Shown: positions 8,661 through 18,537, counted from the stretch's first letter. The stretch is 57,635 nucleotides of DNA from Pseudopedobacter sp. (GCA_014378105.1 JACMOI010000161.1:1-57635); one strand, 5' to 3'. Notes: generated by a model from the letters alone, not told the origin. Translations and numbers: made by a program.

Positions 8661-9823
8661 AAATTGCCCTAATTGAAATTTGCGAAGCTAATCACTATAA
8701 TGCCGTAGAGGCATTGGCGTTAACTTATGCAGTTTCAAAATCAAACCAAATCACTGTTTTTATTACAGATGAAATGGCAAAACTCTATCATTTTAAAGAG
8801 GATAATATCCAAATCATAAAAAAAAATAAAGATCAAAGCGTTACTGATTTTTTAGCGTCTATAAATCAAATTAATTTCGATCGTATTCATATCAATACCA
8901 TATCTACATATTTTAAGGAGTTCGCATTTATTGATTGGAAATCGAAGGTTATTCTAACGGTTCACAATTTGGATACTTGGTTTAATAATGGATTTTCTAG
9001 AAGGAGAAAATTATTGAGTTTTAAACTTTTAAATCCCTCCAAAAACCCCTCTTTAAAGCACAATTTCTATTTACCTATTAAGTATTTTTTTAAAGATTTT
9101 AAACATCAAGACTATAGAGATCAAATCATCCATAAAATAAAAAATAGTGAATCTCAAATTCTGGTTTACAGCGAAAGTCAGAAAACCTATTTAACTCAGT
9201 TTATTGAGAAAAAAAAGATCATCGCCTTCCCGTTTTGTATTCATCAAGAGTCAGAAGACCTATCTATAAATCATCAGAAGCTAAGAATTTGTATCCCAGG
9301 AATGGTGGACACACACCGAAGAGATTACGATAGTTTATTCTTCGTTTTAACTGATCATGTTGATGATTTTAAAGGAAAGCTAACCATTGATTTATTAGGA
9401 TTCATTCCTGATTCTGGAAAATATTTGATTCCAAAAATCAAACAATTAAATGAGGCTGGTATTGATGTGATTTTTAATGAAGAATTCATATCAAAAGATG
9501 TTTTTCAAAAACGCCTCTTCAGCTCAGATATCATCCTTGGAAACTTAAAAGTAAATATTAATTCTCAAAGTAAATACGGAGAAACTAAAGAAACTGGTGT
9601 CATCTTTAACCTGATTAAAGCGGCCAAACCAGGCATTTTTCCTGTTGGTTATCCAATTCCAACCGATTTAAAATCAAGCTGCATTTCTTATCAGAATGAC
9701 CTTTATCCTGTTATCTTTGATTTAATTCAGGATCAAAATAAACTAAACAAACTAAAAGAAAGCGCTAAAATTGCGGTTCAAAACTATGAGCCACAAAATT
9801 TATTTGCCCAATTAGTCAACTAA
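8657..9823 (+). CDS. Probable GT-B-type glycosyltransferase of the polysaccharide cluster
   Basis: A 388-residue protein starting at TTG, which overlaps the previous stop by four bases. There is no strong family signature. The layout fits a GT-B fold: an N-terminal half with Rossmann-like strands ('VILTVHNLDTWF', 'ILVYSESQ'), then 'LRICIPGMVDTHRRDYDSL' opening a second half with 'LTIDLLGF' and 'SSDIILGNL'. A late segment reads 'YGETKETGVIFNLIKAAKPGIFPVGYPIP', resembling the nucleotide-sugar-binding region. Neighbours (methyltransferase, flippase, glycosyltransferases) support a surface-glycan role. Donor and acceptor are unknown. Confidence 0.6.
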   Translation: MKIALIEICEANHYNAVEALALTYAVSKSNQITVFITDEMAKLYHFKEDNIQIIKKNKDQSVTDFLASINQINFDRIHINTISTYFKEFAFIDWKSKVILTVHNLDTWFNNGFSRRRKLLSFKLLNPSKNPSLKHNFYLPIKYFFKDFKHQDYRDQIIHKIKNSESQILVYSESQKTYLTQFIEKKKIIAFPFCIHQESEDLSINHQKLRICIPGMVDTHRRDYDSLFFVLTDHVDDFKGKLTIDLLGFIPDSGKYLIPKIKQLNEAGIDVIFNEEFISKDVFQKRLFSSDIILGNLKVNINSQSKYGETKETGVIFNLIKAAKPGIFPVGYPIPTDLKSSCISYQNDLYPVIFDLIQDQNKLNKLKESAKIAVQNYEPQNLFAQLVN

Positions 9824-9826
9824 AGC

Positions 9827-11314
9827 ATGAATCTCTTAAAAAAACAAGGCTTCTTTAATAGCATCACGCTCTATATAGGTACAGCGCTTGGTTTTTTTAA
9901 CCTAATTATTTTATTTCAGCGAGTTTTAACACCCGCACAAATTGGCTTTTTTGGATTAATAACAGCTGTATCTCTTTTACTCACTCAGTTAGCGGCTATT
10001 GGTTTTAGCAGTGTCATTACTCGCTATTTTCCCTTTTTCAGAACGGAAGATAAAAAGCATGGCGGGTTCCCGGTGTATGTTTTTAAGGTTACTCTTGTTG
10101 GATTTATCATCGTAAGTATCGTTTATATTTTAGGAAAGGAGTTGATTCAACAGCTAAAAGCAGATGATAAGGGCTCCTCTCTCTTTTACAAATACTACTA
10201 TTTAATTATTCCCGTTTCACTTTTCACTCTTTGGTATAACCTAGCCGAAACTTTTGCCCGAACAACTTTCCATAATATTTTCCCATCCTTCTTAAGAGAG
10301 GTTTTATTAAAAATATTAACCAGTATCGCCATCATTCTTATCTTCTTTCAAGTATTTGATTATAATGGATTTGTTTACTGGTATGTGGGCGCAAATGCAC
10401 TCATTCTTGTGATTTTATTAATCTATTTAAAGAAATTAGACCTCATCCGCTTTCTCCCAGTGTCCAAAGAAGTGAAAGAAAAGTCGCCAGAAATATTGCG
10501 TTATGGATTATACTCCATGTTAGCTGGTGGCTCTTTTGCTATGATCCAAAATATTGATACCATTTTACTTAAAGTATTTTCTAGTGAAGCCATGGTGGGT
10601 TATTATGTCACCTTCTTTGGGATGGCATTGGTAATTAATCTTCCCGCTAAGGCCTTGAATACTACTTCTTATCAAATTATTGCTGATGCCTGGAAAACGG
10701 AAGATTTACAAAAAATTAATAAAATCTATCATAAAACATCATTGGTTCAATTCTTTTTGGGCTGCTTACTTTTCATTGGTTTGATTGCCAACTGGCAAAA
10801 CGTGTTGTTCCTTTTGCATAAGCCAGAGTACACTAATTTTTATGGGGTTTTCGTTGTGATTGGTTTAGGTTTTTTGTTTGATATAACCGGAGGACTCAAT
10901 GGAGCTATCATCAGTTTTTCTAAGCATTACCGATTGGTCATGTATATTTTGATTTTTGCCGCAGTTTTGTGTGCAGCCTTAAACGTCATTCTAATTCCCA
11001 AAATTGGGATGATGGGGGCAGCAATTTCTTATGCCCTTACTATGTTTGCGCTCAATTTTACTTATTGGCTTTACCTTAATTTAAAGTATCAACTTCAACC
11101 ATTTAATGGAAAGTTTATCAAACTAATTTTGATTTCACTCGCCGTTTTAATGTTTGGAATCTATCTACCTTATGGGTATAATTTCTATGTAGATGTGATT
11201 TATAGGTCTAGCTTAATGGCGCTTTTTTATCTAAGATTAAGTTACTCTTTTAAAATATCTCCGGATATAAATGAGTTTATAGATCAGATATTAGGTAAAT
11301 TGAAAAGAAAATAA
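9827..11314 (+). CDS. Oligosaccharide flippase (Wzx-like) / polysaccharide biosynthesis membrane protein
   Basis: A 495-residue polytopic inner-membrane protein with about a dozen or more hydrophobic helices, of the MOP/RfbX type. The opening 'SITLYIGTALGFFNLIILFQRVLTPAQIGFFGLI' is typical of these flippases. It would move lipid-linked oligosaccharide repeat units across the inner membrane. It starts three bases after the previous gene and its stop overlaps the next ATG by one base. No Wzy polymerase is recognisable nearby, so the product may be a single-repeat glycan or be polymerised by a protein encoded elsewhere. Confidence 0.87.
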   Translation: MNLLKKQGFFNSITLYIGTALGFFNLIILFQRVLTPAQIGFFGLITAVSLLLTQLAAIGFSSVITRYFPFFRTEDKKHGGFPVYVFKVTLVGFIIVSIVYILGKELIQQLKADDKGSSLFYKYYYLIIPVSLFTLWYNLAETFARTTFHNIFPSFLREVLLKILTSIAIILIFFQVFDYNGFVYWYVGANALILVILLIYLKKLDLIRFLPVSKEVKEKSPEILRYGLYSMLAGGSFAMIQNIDTILLKVFSSEAMVGYYVTFFGMALVINLPAKALNTTSYQIIADAWKTEDLQKINKIYHKTSLVQFFLGCLLFIGLIANWQNVLFLLHKPEYTNFYGVFVVIGLGFLFDITGGLNGAIISFSKHYRLVMYILIFAAVLCAALNVILIPKIGMMGAAISYALTMFALNFTYWLYLNLKYQLQPFNGKFIKLILISLAVLMFGIYLPYGYNFYVDVIYRSSLMALFYLRLSYSFKISPDINEFIDQILGKLKRK

Positions 11315-12216
11315 TGCAAAAACTGGCTCCAATAGCACTATTTGTTTATAATCGTCCGGACCATACCAGACGAACATTGAAATTTTTGCAAGCTAACTAC
11401 TTGGCAGAAGAATCTCGTTTATACATATTCGCTGACGCAGCAAAAAGCATTTCCGATGAAGAAAATGTTAATCAAGTTTTAGAAATAATAAAGACTGCTG
11501 AAGGCTTTAAAAACGTTAAAATCATCCAACAAAAAAAGAATCTAGGTTTAGCACAATCCATCATCAATGGCGTAAGTGAATTGATAGAAACCTATGGTAA
11601 AGTGATCGTTTTTGAAGATGACTTGCTGAGCTCTCCTTATACTTTAGAATATTTTAACGAAGCTTTGGATAAATATCAGGATGAAGAAAAGCTAATGCAC
11701 ATCAGCGCTTACATGTATCCTTTAACCAAGGTCGATGAATTTCCAGAGACATTTATGTATAGGGCAGTACACAGTTGGGGATGGGCGACCTGGAAAAGAG
11801 CATGGGATCATTTCAATCCTGATATTGATGATTTAATTTCGAAATTTGATTCACAAAAAATCAAGGATTTTTCGATAGAAGGCAAAATGAATTTCTGGAA
11901 ACAGATGAAAGAATTTAAAGCAGGCAAAAACAATTCTTGGGCAATTCGTTGGTATGCCTCAGTATTTTTAAACGGCGGCTTAAGCTTAAATCCATCAAAA
12001 TCCTTGATCCATAATATTGGTCATGATGGTAGTGGAATCCATTCTAATGTGGAGAATACTTATGCGGTAAATATTCATCAACATGCCATTAAGGATTTTC
12101 CAAACGAGATCAAAGAGAATTTGAAAGCCTATGAATTAGTAAAAACATTTCTTTCTAAAAGAAAAGGAAATATCCTTCAAAGAATGATTCGGTTTATTAA
12201 AAAGAAAATCAATTAA
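11314..12216 (+). CDS. GT-A glycosyltransferase (GNT-I/GT13-like or GT2-like)
   Basis: A 300-residue glycosyltransferase. 'PIALFVYNRPDHTRRTL' is the usual N-terminal strand, and 'VIVFEDDLLSSPYTLEYFNEAL' carries the acidic EDD metal/nucleotide site, as in GNT-I-like enzymes. 'AVHSWGWATWKRAWDHF' and 'SWAIRWYASVFLNGGLSLNPSKSLIHNIGHDGSG' are conserved in Bacteroidota homologues. Its ATG overlaps the flippase stop (TAATG). It ends five bases before the stop of a convergent gene. Confidence 0.82.
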   Translation: MQKLAPIALFVYNRPDHTRRTLKFLQANYLAEESRLYIFADAAKSISDEENVNQVLEIIKTAEGFKNVKIIQQKKNLGLAQSIINGVSELIETYGKVIVFEDDLLSSPYTLEYFNEALDKYQDEEKLMHISAYMYPLTKVDEFPETFMYRAVHSWGWATWKRAWDHFNPDIDDLISKFDSQKIKDFSIEGKMNFWKQMKEFKAGKNNSWAIRWYASVFLNGGLSLNPSKSLIHNIGHDGSGIHSNVENTYAVNIHQHAIKDFPNEIKENLKAYELVKTFLSKRKGNILQRMIRFIKKKIN

Positions 12217-12221
12217 TAAAA

Positions 12222-12968
12222 TTACTTCTTAGCTTCCAATACAATATAAGGAGAGAATAATTTACTCTCGAATTTAAAAGTCTTAGTAATCATCTTCCCC
12301 GCGTACCAAATAGTTTTTACAGTTAATTTGGCAAAAGCCGATTTTTCTTCCTTATTTTCTAACCAAGTACTAAAACCTCCGTAATAATAAGCTTTCACTT
12401 CTTTCAACCCCAAATTGGTAGCAATATTTTTCAAAAGTTGTGGGTCCATACTTTTGATATTATGCTTCTCATAGTTAGAATAGTCAAAATTCTTTTGTAC
12501 CCAACCGTTAACACCTGTGAAATTTGGAAGTGTAATTAATAGCTTTCCACCATCATTTAAAAACTGAAGATGCGTTTTAATGATAGCCTGAGTGTCTTCA
12601 AAATGCTCTATTAATCCGCAAGAAAGCACTAAATCGTATTTCTTTTGAGGTTGATAATTAAACAAATCAGCTTCAATAATAGTTAAATCATTTTCATCCA
12701 ATCCATTTTTTTCGACTAACTCTTTGGTGATGGATGGATAAATAAAATAATCAAGTAGTGTGGTTTCTGCATGATAGTACTTTTTTAAGAAAACTGCATA
12801 ATAACCAGGAAATCCACCTAATTCGATAGCCGATTTAATTTTCTGTTCAGAAAAAACTCGATCGAAAATATCATTAAAAATATATTTTCTTGGAATTTCA
12901 ACAATTAATCCCTTTTTACTTTCCCAATATTTTTGCCAGAAAGTTCTATCTGTAAGTTCGTTTGCCAT
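12222..12968 (-). CDS. Class I SAM-dependent methyltransferase
   Basis: A 248-residue methyltransferase, inverted relative to the rest of the glycan cluster. Motif I is 'SAIELGGFPGYYAVFLKK', with ELGGFPG in place of the usual GxGxG. Later motifs are 'YDLVLSCGLIEHFEDTQAII' and 'LNDGGKLLITLPNFTG'. The ATG at 12968 is preferred to an in-frame TTG at 12980. Its gene ends five bases from the convergent glycosyltransferase. The substrate is unknown; context suggests a sugar or lipid-linked intermediate. Confidence 0.82.
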   Translation of the reverse strand: MANELTDRTFWQKYWESKKGLIVEIPRKYIFNDIFDRVFSEQKIKSAIELGGFPGYYAVFLKKYYHAETTLLDYFIYPSITKELVEKNGLDENDLTIIEADLFNYQPQKKYDLVLSCGLIEHFEDTQAIIKTHLQFLNDGGKLLITLPNFTGVNGWVQKNFDYSNYEKHNIKSMDPQLLKNIATNLGLKEVKAYYYGGFSTWLENKEEKSAFAKLTVKTIWYAGKMITKTFKFESKLFSPYIVLEAKK

Positions 12969-13021
12969 AAGCTTTAGCAAAGAAAATAAAAAGAAAGCAA
13001 AGAATTGTATTTTTACCTTCG

Positions 13022-14284
13022 ATGAAAGTAATCCATCTAAATACTTACGACGGAAATGGGGGAGCAGGAAGAGCTAGCTACCGCTTAAATACTGCCTTGC
13101 GAAATGCTGGAATGAATAGCGAAATGTATACTTATATAAAATTTGGCAAAAAGCCAGATATACATATGTTGTATCCAAATTTTGCTGGTAAAGCTTATGC
13201 TACCGCAACTATTTTAGCGGAGCGTTATTTACCTAGATTATATGAGGAAAATTCAAAAGTGCCGTTTTCTCTTTCTTTTTTTGGTAGGGATATTCATCGT
13301 CATCCAGCAGTTTTGGCTGCAGATATTATCCATTTACACTGGATAAACCATGGCTTTTTAAACTCATCGAATTTAGCCAAATTAGCCTCTCTAAACAAAC
13401 CGATTGTGTGGACCATGCATGACAGTAACCCTTTTACCGGCGGTTGTCATGTACGGTTTGATTGTAAAAATTATCAAGGAAATTGTGGCTTTTGTCCGTT
13501 GTTAAAAGACCCAGGAGCTGATGATGTTTCTCACCGGATTTGGGTTAAAAAGCAACATGCTTATGAGCAGATGAAACCTTATTTTATCAGCCCGAGTAGT
13601 TGGTTAGCACAAGCGGCAAATCAAAGCGGATTATTAAAAAACCATTTGGTTAAAGTGATTCCGAATACTTTAGAAACCAATATTTTTAAACCCATAGAAA
13701 AATCAGTAGCCAGAAAATCATTAAAAATAGATCTCGATAGATTCGTTTTGTTAACTGGATTTATGCCGTCAAAAAAAGATGCGCATAAAGGAACTTCCTA
13801 TTTAATTGATGCTTTAGATTTATGGATGGTTCAAAATCCCGAATTAAAAAATAAGGTTACTTTGGTTGTTTTTGGAAACCGTGATTCGCAATCTCCACCG
13901 CCTTTTAAAATTCCTGTGAGATTTTTAGGAACCCTTAATGATGATCAAAAACTCGCGTCGGCTTATGCCGCTGCAGATGCATTTTTAATTACTTCTTTAG
14001 ATGACAACTTGCCTAATACAGTTATGGAAAGTTTGGCTTGTGGTACACCTGTAATTTCCTTTACAACGGGTGGCATTCCTGATATGGTCGAACATCAAAA
14101 AAATGGATACTTGGCCGAGTATAAAGATTCGGAGGATTTTATGAGGGGAATTCAATGGATTTACGAGCATCCCGATAAGGAGACTTTAAATAAAAATGCT
14201 CGAGCTAAAGTACTCGACAATTTTTCAGAGGAAAATATCGCTCAGCAGCATATTCAAGTTTATCAAAATCTTTTATCCAAATAG
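13022..14284 (+). CDS. GT4-family glycosyltransferase
   Basis: A 420-residue retaining GT-B glycosyltransferase. The N-terminus 'NTYDGNGGAGRASYRLNTALRNAG' is the GT4 acceptor-side glycine-rich loop. 'ESLACGTPVISFTTGGIPDMVE' (E336 in the EX7E region) is the nucleotide-sugar site. A four-Cys patch (C142, C148, C155, C158 in 'GCHVRFDCKNYQGNCGFCP') is seen in a subset of these enzymes; it may be structural or metal binding. It starts a two-gene transcript with the next glycosyltransferase, two bases apart, and diverges from the methyltransferase gene. Confidence 0.9.
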   Translation: MKVIHLNTYDGNGGAGRASYRLNTALRNAGMNSEMYTYIKFGKKPDIHMLYPNFAGKAYATATILAERYLPRLYEENSKVPFSLSFFGRDIHRHPAVLAADIIHLHWINHGFLNSSNLAKLASLNKPIVWTMHDSNPFTGGCHVRFDCKNYQGNCGFCPLLKDPGADDVSHRIWVKKQHAYEQMKPYFISPSSWLAQAANQSGLLKNHLVKVIPNTLETNIFKPIEKSVARKSLKIDLDRFVLLTGFMPSKKDAHKGTSYLIDALDLWMVQNPELKNKVTLVVFGNRDSQSPPPFKIPVRFLGTLNDDQKLASAYAAADAFLITSLDDNLPNTVMESLACGTPVISFTTGGIPDMVEHQKNGYLAEYKDSEDFMRGIQWIYEHPDKETLNKNARAKVLDNFSEENIAQQHIQVYQNLLSK

Positions 14285-14286
14285 AA

Positions 14287-15048
14287 ATGGAACAAGATTT
14301 TAAACCTTCATTATCAGTCATCACCGTGGTTTACAATAATGTGAAGCACATTGAGCGTACGATAAAATCGGTGATTAACCAAAGTTATCCCAATATCGAA
14401 TATGTAGTGATTGATGGTGCTTCAACTGATGGAACTTTTAATATATTGAAGAAATATCATGACAAAATCGATGTTTTAATTTCCGAACCTGATCAAGGAA
14501 TTTACGAAGCCATGAACAAAGGATTAGATTTAGCCAAAGGCGATTATGTTTTGTTTATGAATTCTGGTGATGAAGTTTTTGCAACTGACACTATAGAAAA
14601 AGTTTTTAATTCTATGGCTTACGCTGATATCTATTACGGTGAGACAGAAATGCTAAATAAGCTATTGCAAAGTGAGGGAAGGCGGAGACATCAAACACCT
14701 GAGCAATTAACTTTATCAAGTTTTAAATACGGAATGAGTGTGAGTCATCAGGCGATTTATATCCGTAAAAGCCTAACCAAATCTTTTGATTCTAAATATC
14801 AATTAAGTGCTGATATTGATTGGATTTTAGATGCGATATCCAAAGCGAAAACAACCGTAAACACGCAACAATATGTTGCAAAATATTTAATAGGTGGCAT
14901 GTCTAAACAAAAGCATCGAGAAAGTTTAATGGAACGATATGAGATTTTTAAGAAATATTACGGCTTCCTTCCAAACCTTTTTAATCATCTTGTGATTGCT
15001 TCCAAACTTGGAATTTACTACCTAAAGAACCAAAAAACCAACGATTAA
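14287..15048 (+). CDS. GT2-family glycosyltransferase
   Basis: A 253-residue inverting glycosyltransferase of the WcaA type. 'LSVITVVYNNVKHIERTIKSVINQSYPNIEYVVIDGASTDGT' is the GT2 N-terminal signature, with D43 contacting the nucleotide. 'EPDQGIYEAMNKGLDLAKGDYVLFMNSGDEVF' carries the metal-site region as NSGD. 'YGMSVSHQAIYIRKSL' and 'SADIDWILDAI' complete the family pattern. It lies two bases after the GT4 gene and is the last gene of the glycan cluster, followed by a hairpin. Confidence 0.9.
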   Translation: MEQDFKPSLSVITVVYNNVKHIERTIKSVINQSYPNIEYVVIDGASTDGTFNILKKYHDKIDVLISEPDQGIYEAMNKGLDLAKGDYVLFMNSGDEVFATDTIEKVFNSMAYADIYYGETEMLNKLLQSEGRRRHQTPEQLTLSSFKYGMSVSHQAIYIRKSLTKSFDSKYQLSADIDWILDAISKAKTTVNTQQYVAKYLIGGMSKQKHRESLMERYEIFKKYYGFLPNLFNHLVIASKLGIYYLKNQKTND

Positions 15049-15075
15049 TTTCAGAACAAAAACCCTATAAAATTA

Positions 15076-15105
15076 GAAATCCCGATCTTTTTGAATCGGG
15101 ATTTC
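15076..15105. terminator. Hairpin between convergent genes (GT2 and YfhO)
   Basis: A perfect 11-bp stem (GAAATCCCGAT 15076-15086 and its complement 15095-15105) with an 8-base loop sits between the convergent stops. There is no strong T tract on either side, so efficiency is uncertain. It could serve both directions. Confidence 0.6.
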
Positions 15106-15124
15106 AGTTATTAAACTGGTTAGT

Positions 15125-17587
15125 TTAAGCGGGTTGCTTAGTAGCTCTTTGGCGATAAATTCCAAATGCTAGACCTAAAACTAATAATATAGAACCAATT
15201 AACGAAATTTTTTCTCCTAAAAAATAAGATTGAGGTTCGAATTTCCACTCTACTTTATGATTTCCACCTGGTAAAACTGCTGCTCTTAACAAGTAGTTAG
15301 CTCTAAAATATGGCTTCTCTTCACCATCAACATACATTTTCCATCCTTTAGGATACCAAATTTCTGAAAATACGGCCACTACATTTTTATCTGAAGAATA
15401 TTCATATTTTAAGTCATCGGGATGATAATCAGTTAGTTTAATCTGTCCGTTTGCGGCAATTCCAACATTTTTATCATCAATCATGCTTTTAAATTCTTCA
15501 TTCACAATAGCTTCTTTTTTAGGATCAAAAGAGCTAATAGCCTGCATCTCCTGATCATTGTTTTTTGCAAATTGTATACTTTGAACAAACCAGGCATGAC
15601 CGCAAGCTGTAGCATTGGCTTGCATTGACGAACTTTGCCCATCTTTACCTTGTGTAATAAAATATTTGGTGTTCAGCATGTCCAAAACATCTTGATTTAA
15701 ACTACCTGTAAACTGCTTATCAATAACTTCCTGGAAACGCTTTAATTTAGCGGCGTGGTAACCCCCGATAGTTTTATGAAAAGCTGTGGCTGATGCATCA
15801 GAGAAAGTCCCAATTGTTAAATCTAATACCCTATAATCTGGATCAGTATCTCTCATTATAAATTCATCAACCTGACGTGGTTTAGCTTGTTGATTCATTA
15901 CCGCCTTGGGAACAAATTTATCATCGTTCAAATATCTTTTATCAACAGACCAAAGGTCAGTCAATATAATTACTCCGATAATTATAAACCCAATTTGCTT
16001 ACTTACTTTTTTATTTATTAAAGCCCACAAAACCGCAATACCCAGAACTATAAATATTAAAGAACGAATAGCGTCTGCCCTGAAAAGCGATATCCTATCT
16101 TCTATTAATGCTTGCCCAATGCTTGGTCCAAAACTAGTATCTCCACCTGCGACTTGATTTAATTGTGTAAGAAAATCTTGATGATTATCTGCTTTGAATG
16201 AAAATAAAATACTTGGTACTGCAATTAATACAACCAAAATACCCAAAACAATATAGGCGCTGAGTTTTAATTTTTTGATGATTTCCTTTTGATCAATACC
16301 ATCTTTTGATGCTTCAAAAATTGCTAAACAAGCTAAAATTGGGACGCATAAACTAGGAATAACCAAGTTAAATTCAACAGACCTAAACTTATTGTAAAGC
16401 GGAAAGTAATTGAAAAACAAGTCAGAAACAAAGCTAAAATTCTTACCAAAGGATAATAGCAAACCCAAAATAGTCGCACTTAATAACCACCATTTCAATT
16501 TGCTTTTTACAATGAATAATCCAAAAATAAATAGGAATATAACAAATGCACCAAAATACCAAGGACCAGATGTAAAAGGTTTAGGGCCCCAATAAACTGG
16601 CATTTGCTGTGCAAAACCAGCGGCTTGATTAACATCAGCACCTTTTGCTTGAATAGCTTTCGCAACATGCGATTCACCATTTAAAATAGGAGCTGATGCA
16701 CCGCCGTAAGCGTTTGGAACTAACAAAGTAATCGTTTCGCCTACTCCCTGGCTCCACTGGTAAGCATAATCTTTATCTAAACCATTATTTGGTTGTGCAC
16801 TGTCTGTGCTAATGTTAGATTTACCACGGGTAGATAGTTTTCCATATTCATAAGTAGTCCACAGGTTGCTTGTGTTTACCAGCACACCCAACAATGCTCC
16901 GCCAATTAAAAACGCTGCTGATTTCCAAAATGCAGGTAATCTTTTCTCTTTAAAAGCATTGTACAGTTCGAAGCCCATTAAAAGAATTAAGGCAATGAAA
17001 AGATAATAAGTCATTTGTACGTGGTTAGATCTGATTTCCATCGCAACAAATAAAGCTGTTAAAGCTGCCCCTAGCCAATGCTTCCCTTTTAAGGTCATCA
17101 AAACCGCCCCTAAAATTGCCGGGAAAAAGGCAATAGCCATGGCTTGGTTACTATGCCCCGCTTCAATAAATATGAAATTATAAGAAGAAAATGAAAATGC
17201 TATGGCTCCCACAGCGGCCAGCCATGGACTCATCCCCAAAACAATCATTAAGAAATAGGATCCTAATAAATAGATTAATGCAATATCAATTGGATTAGGG
17301 AAAGCGGTTTTTAAAGCGGTGATTAAATGTGTAGTCACGTTATCTGGATATTGGACCCAAATCTGATAAGCTGGCATCCCACCAAACATGCTGTTGGTCC
17401 ATAATGGTGCTTTACCATCCTCAGCCTTAAATTTCATGATCTCACTTTGTGTCGCCTGAGCTCTTTGCACATCTCCTTGCATTAACACTTTACCTTGAAA
17501 AGCCGGAGTGAAATACACAAAACACAATACCACAAAAAAACCTATCATGGCTAAATGGATACCATTCTTCTTAAACCAATTGTTCAT
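15125..17587 (-). CDS. YfhO family membrane protein
   Basis: An 820-residue polytopic inner-membrane protein with helices spread over roughly residues 12-560 and a C-terminal soluble part. Blocks such as 'QSEIMKFKAEDGKAPLWTNSMFGGMPAYQ', 'LNTKYFIT' and 'YSSDKNVVAVFSEIWYPKGWKMYVDGEEKPYFRANYLLRAAVLPGGNHKVEWKFEP' identify the YfhO family. In Firmicutes, YfhO proteins are linked to glycosylation of teichoic acids. In Bacteroidota the substrate is not known, though the adjacent glycan cluster fits a role in surface-glycan modification. It lies downstream of terC on the same strand. Confidence 0.9.
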   Translation of the reverse strand: MNNWFKKNGIHLAMIGFFVVLCFVYFTPAFQGKVLMQGDVQRAQATQSEIMKFKAEDGKAPLWTNSMFGGMPAYQIWVQYPDNVTTHLITALKTAFPNPIDIALIYLLGSYFLMIVLGMSPWLAAVGAIAFSFSSYNFIFIEAGHSNQAMAIAFFPAILGAVLMTLKGKHWLGAALTALFVAMEIRSNHVQMTYYLFIALILLMGFELYNAFKEKRLPAFWKSAAFLIGGALLGVLVNTSNLWTTYEYGKLSTRGKSNISTDSAQPNNGLDKDYAYQWSQGVGETITLLVPNAYGGASAPILNGESHVAKAIQAKGADVNQAAGFAQQMPVYWGPKPFTSGPWYFGAFVIFLFIFGLFIVKSKLKWWLLSATILGLLLSFGKNFSFVSDLFFNYFPLYNKFRSVEFNLVIPSLCVPILACLAIFEASKDGIDQKEIIKKLKLSAYIVLGILVVLIAVPSILFSFKADNHQDFLTQLNQVAGGDTSFGPSIGQALIEDRISLFRADAIRSLIFIVLGIAVLWALINKKVSKQIGFIIIGVIILTDLWSVDKRYLNDDKFVPKAVMNQQAKPRQVDEFIMRDTDPDYRVLDLTIGTFSDASATAFHKTIGGYHAAKLKRFQEVIDKQFTGSLNQDVLDMLNTKYFITQGKDGQSSSMQANATACGHAWFVQSIQFAKNNDQEMQAISSFDPKKEAIVNEEFKSMIDDKNVGIAANGQIKLTDYHPDDLKYEYSSDKNVVAVFSEIWYPKGWKMYVDGEEKPYFRANYLLRAAVLPGGNHKVEWKFEPQSYFLGEKISLIGSILLVLGLAFGIYRQRATKQPA

Positions 17588-17673
17588 TTTATTTTAAAAT
17601 TAGGAACGTCAAAAATATAAATATATGGTTTCAAAAGAAACCTTATTGTTTAAAAACGGATTTGTTGAAATTA

Positions 17674-18462
17674 TCAGTTAGATTCCTTATCCTGATGTGG
17701 GGTTTGCCTCAAATGAATTGGCTTACTTTTTCCTTTCATTTTAAGATTTAACACTTCAACTAAAACAGAGAAAGCCATGGCAAAATAAATATATCCTTTA
17801 GGAATATGCTGTTCGAAACCTTCGGCTAATAGCGAAACTCCTATTAGTAATAAAAAAGATAAAGCAAGCATTTTAACGGTAGGATGATCATTTACAAAAG
17901 ACGATATAGCAGCAGAAGAAAACATCATCACAATTACAGCAATAATTACAGCGGCTATCATTACCCAAATTTCATTGGCCATTCCGACTGCTGTAATTAC
18001 TGAATCTAAAGAGAAAACTATGTCTAACAATAAAATTTGAAAAATTACTCCCGAAAAAGAATGTACTTTTTTAACGGATGTTTCCTCTTCTTCTCCTTCT
18101 AATTTCTCATGAATCTCATGAGTGCTCTTATAAATCAAGAATAATCCGCCTATGATTAAGATTAAATCGCGACCACTGATGGCTAATTTCTCTAATAATT
18201 CCTGATCGCTAATACTGATCCAATCTCCCATATTAAATAATGGAGCAGTTAAAGTCATAATCCAGTTTAATGATAAAAGCAATAAGACTCTTGTAATCAT
18301 GGCCAAGCCTAAACCAACTGTGCGTCCTTTACTTTGTTGATCTTCAGGTAATTTTCCTGACAGGATAGAAATAAAAACGATATTATCTATCCCTAAAACA
18401 ATTTCTAAAACAGTTAAGGTTAATAAAGAAATCCAAATCTCGGGACTTGTAATCCAATCCAT
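17674..18462 (-). CDS. TerC family integral membrane protein
   Basis: A 262-residue protein with about seven helices. The TerC core carries acidic membrane residues in 'TLTVLEIVLGIDNIVFISIL' and 'LLLDIVFSLDSVITAVGMA'. TerC/Alx/YkoY proteins are implicated in manganese export, possibly metalating exported enzymes. I start it at MDWITSPEIW (18462) because the upstream in-frame extension is a hydrophobic, non-family leader that crosses a terminator-like hairpin. The yfhO start lies 86 bases downstream of its stop. Confidence 0.9.
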   Translation of the reverse strand: MDWITSPEIWISLLTLTVLEIVLGIDNIVFISILSGKLPEDQQSKGRTVGLGLAMITRVLLLLSLNWIMTLTAPLFNMGDWISISDQELLEKLAISGRDLILIIGGLFLIYKSTHEIHEKLEGEEEETSVKKVHSFSGVIFQILLLDIVFSLDSVITAVGMANEIWVMIAAVIIAVIVMMFSSAAISSFVNDHPTVKMLALSFLLLIGVSLLAEGFEQHIPKGYIYFAMAFSVLVEVLNLKMKGKSKPIHLRQTPHQDKESN

Positions 18463-18507
18463 ATTTATATAATTTCTATAAAAATAGAAAAAGGATAGGA
18501 ATAGAAA

Positions 18508-18537
18508 ACAAAAAGGCGAACAAATTGTCCGCCTTTC
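18508..18537 (-). terminator. Hairpin upstream of terC, downstream of the TlpA-DUF3738 gene
   Basis: On the minus strand, a stem of about 12 bp (AAAGGCGGACAA paired with TTGTTCGCCTTT, one G-U pair) is followed by T-rich sequence. It lies about 130 bases after the TlpA-DUF3738 stop and about 46 bases before terC. Terminator is the simplest reading. A leader attenuator for terC is the alternative. Confidence 0.6.
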
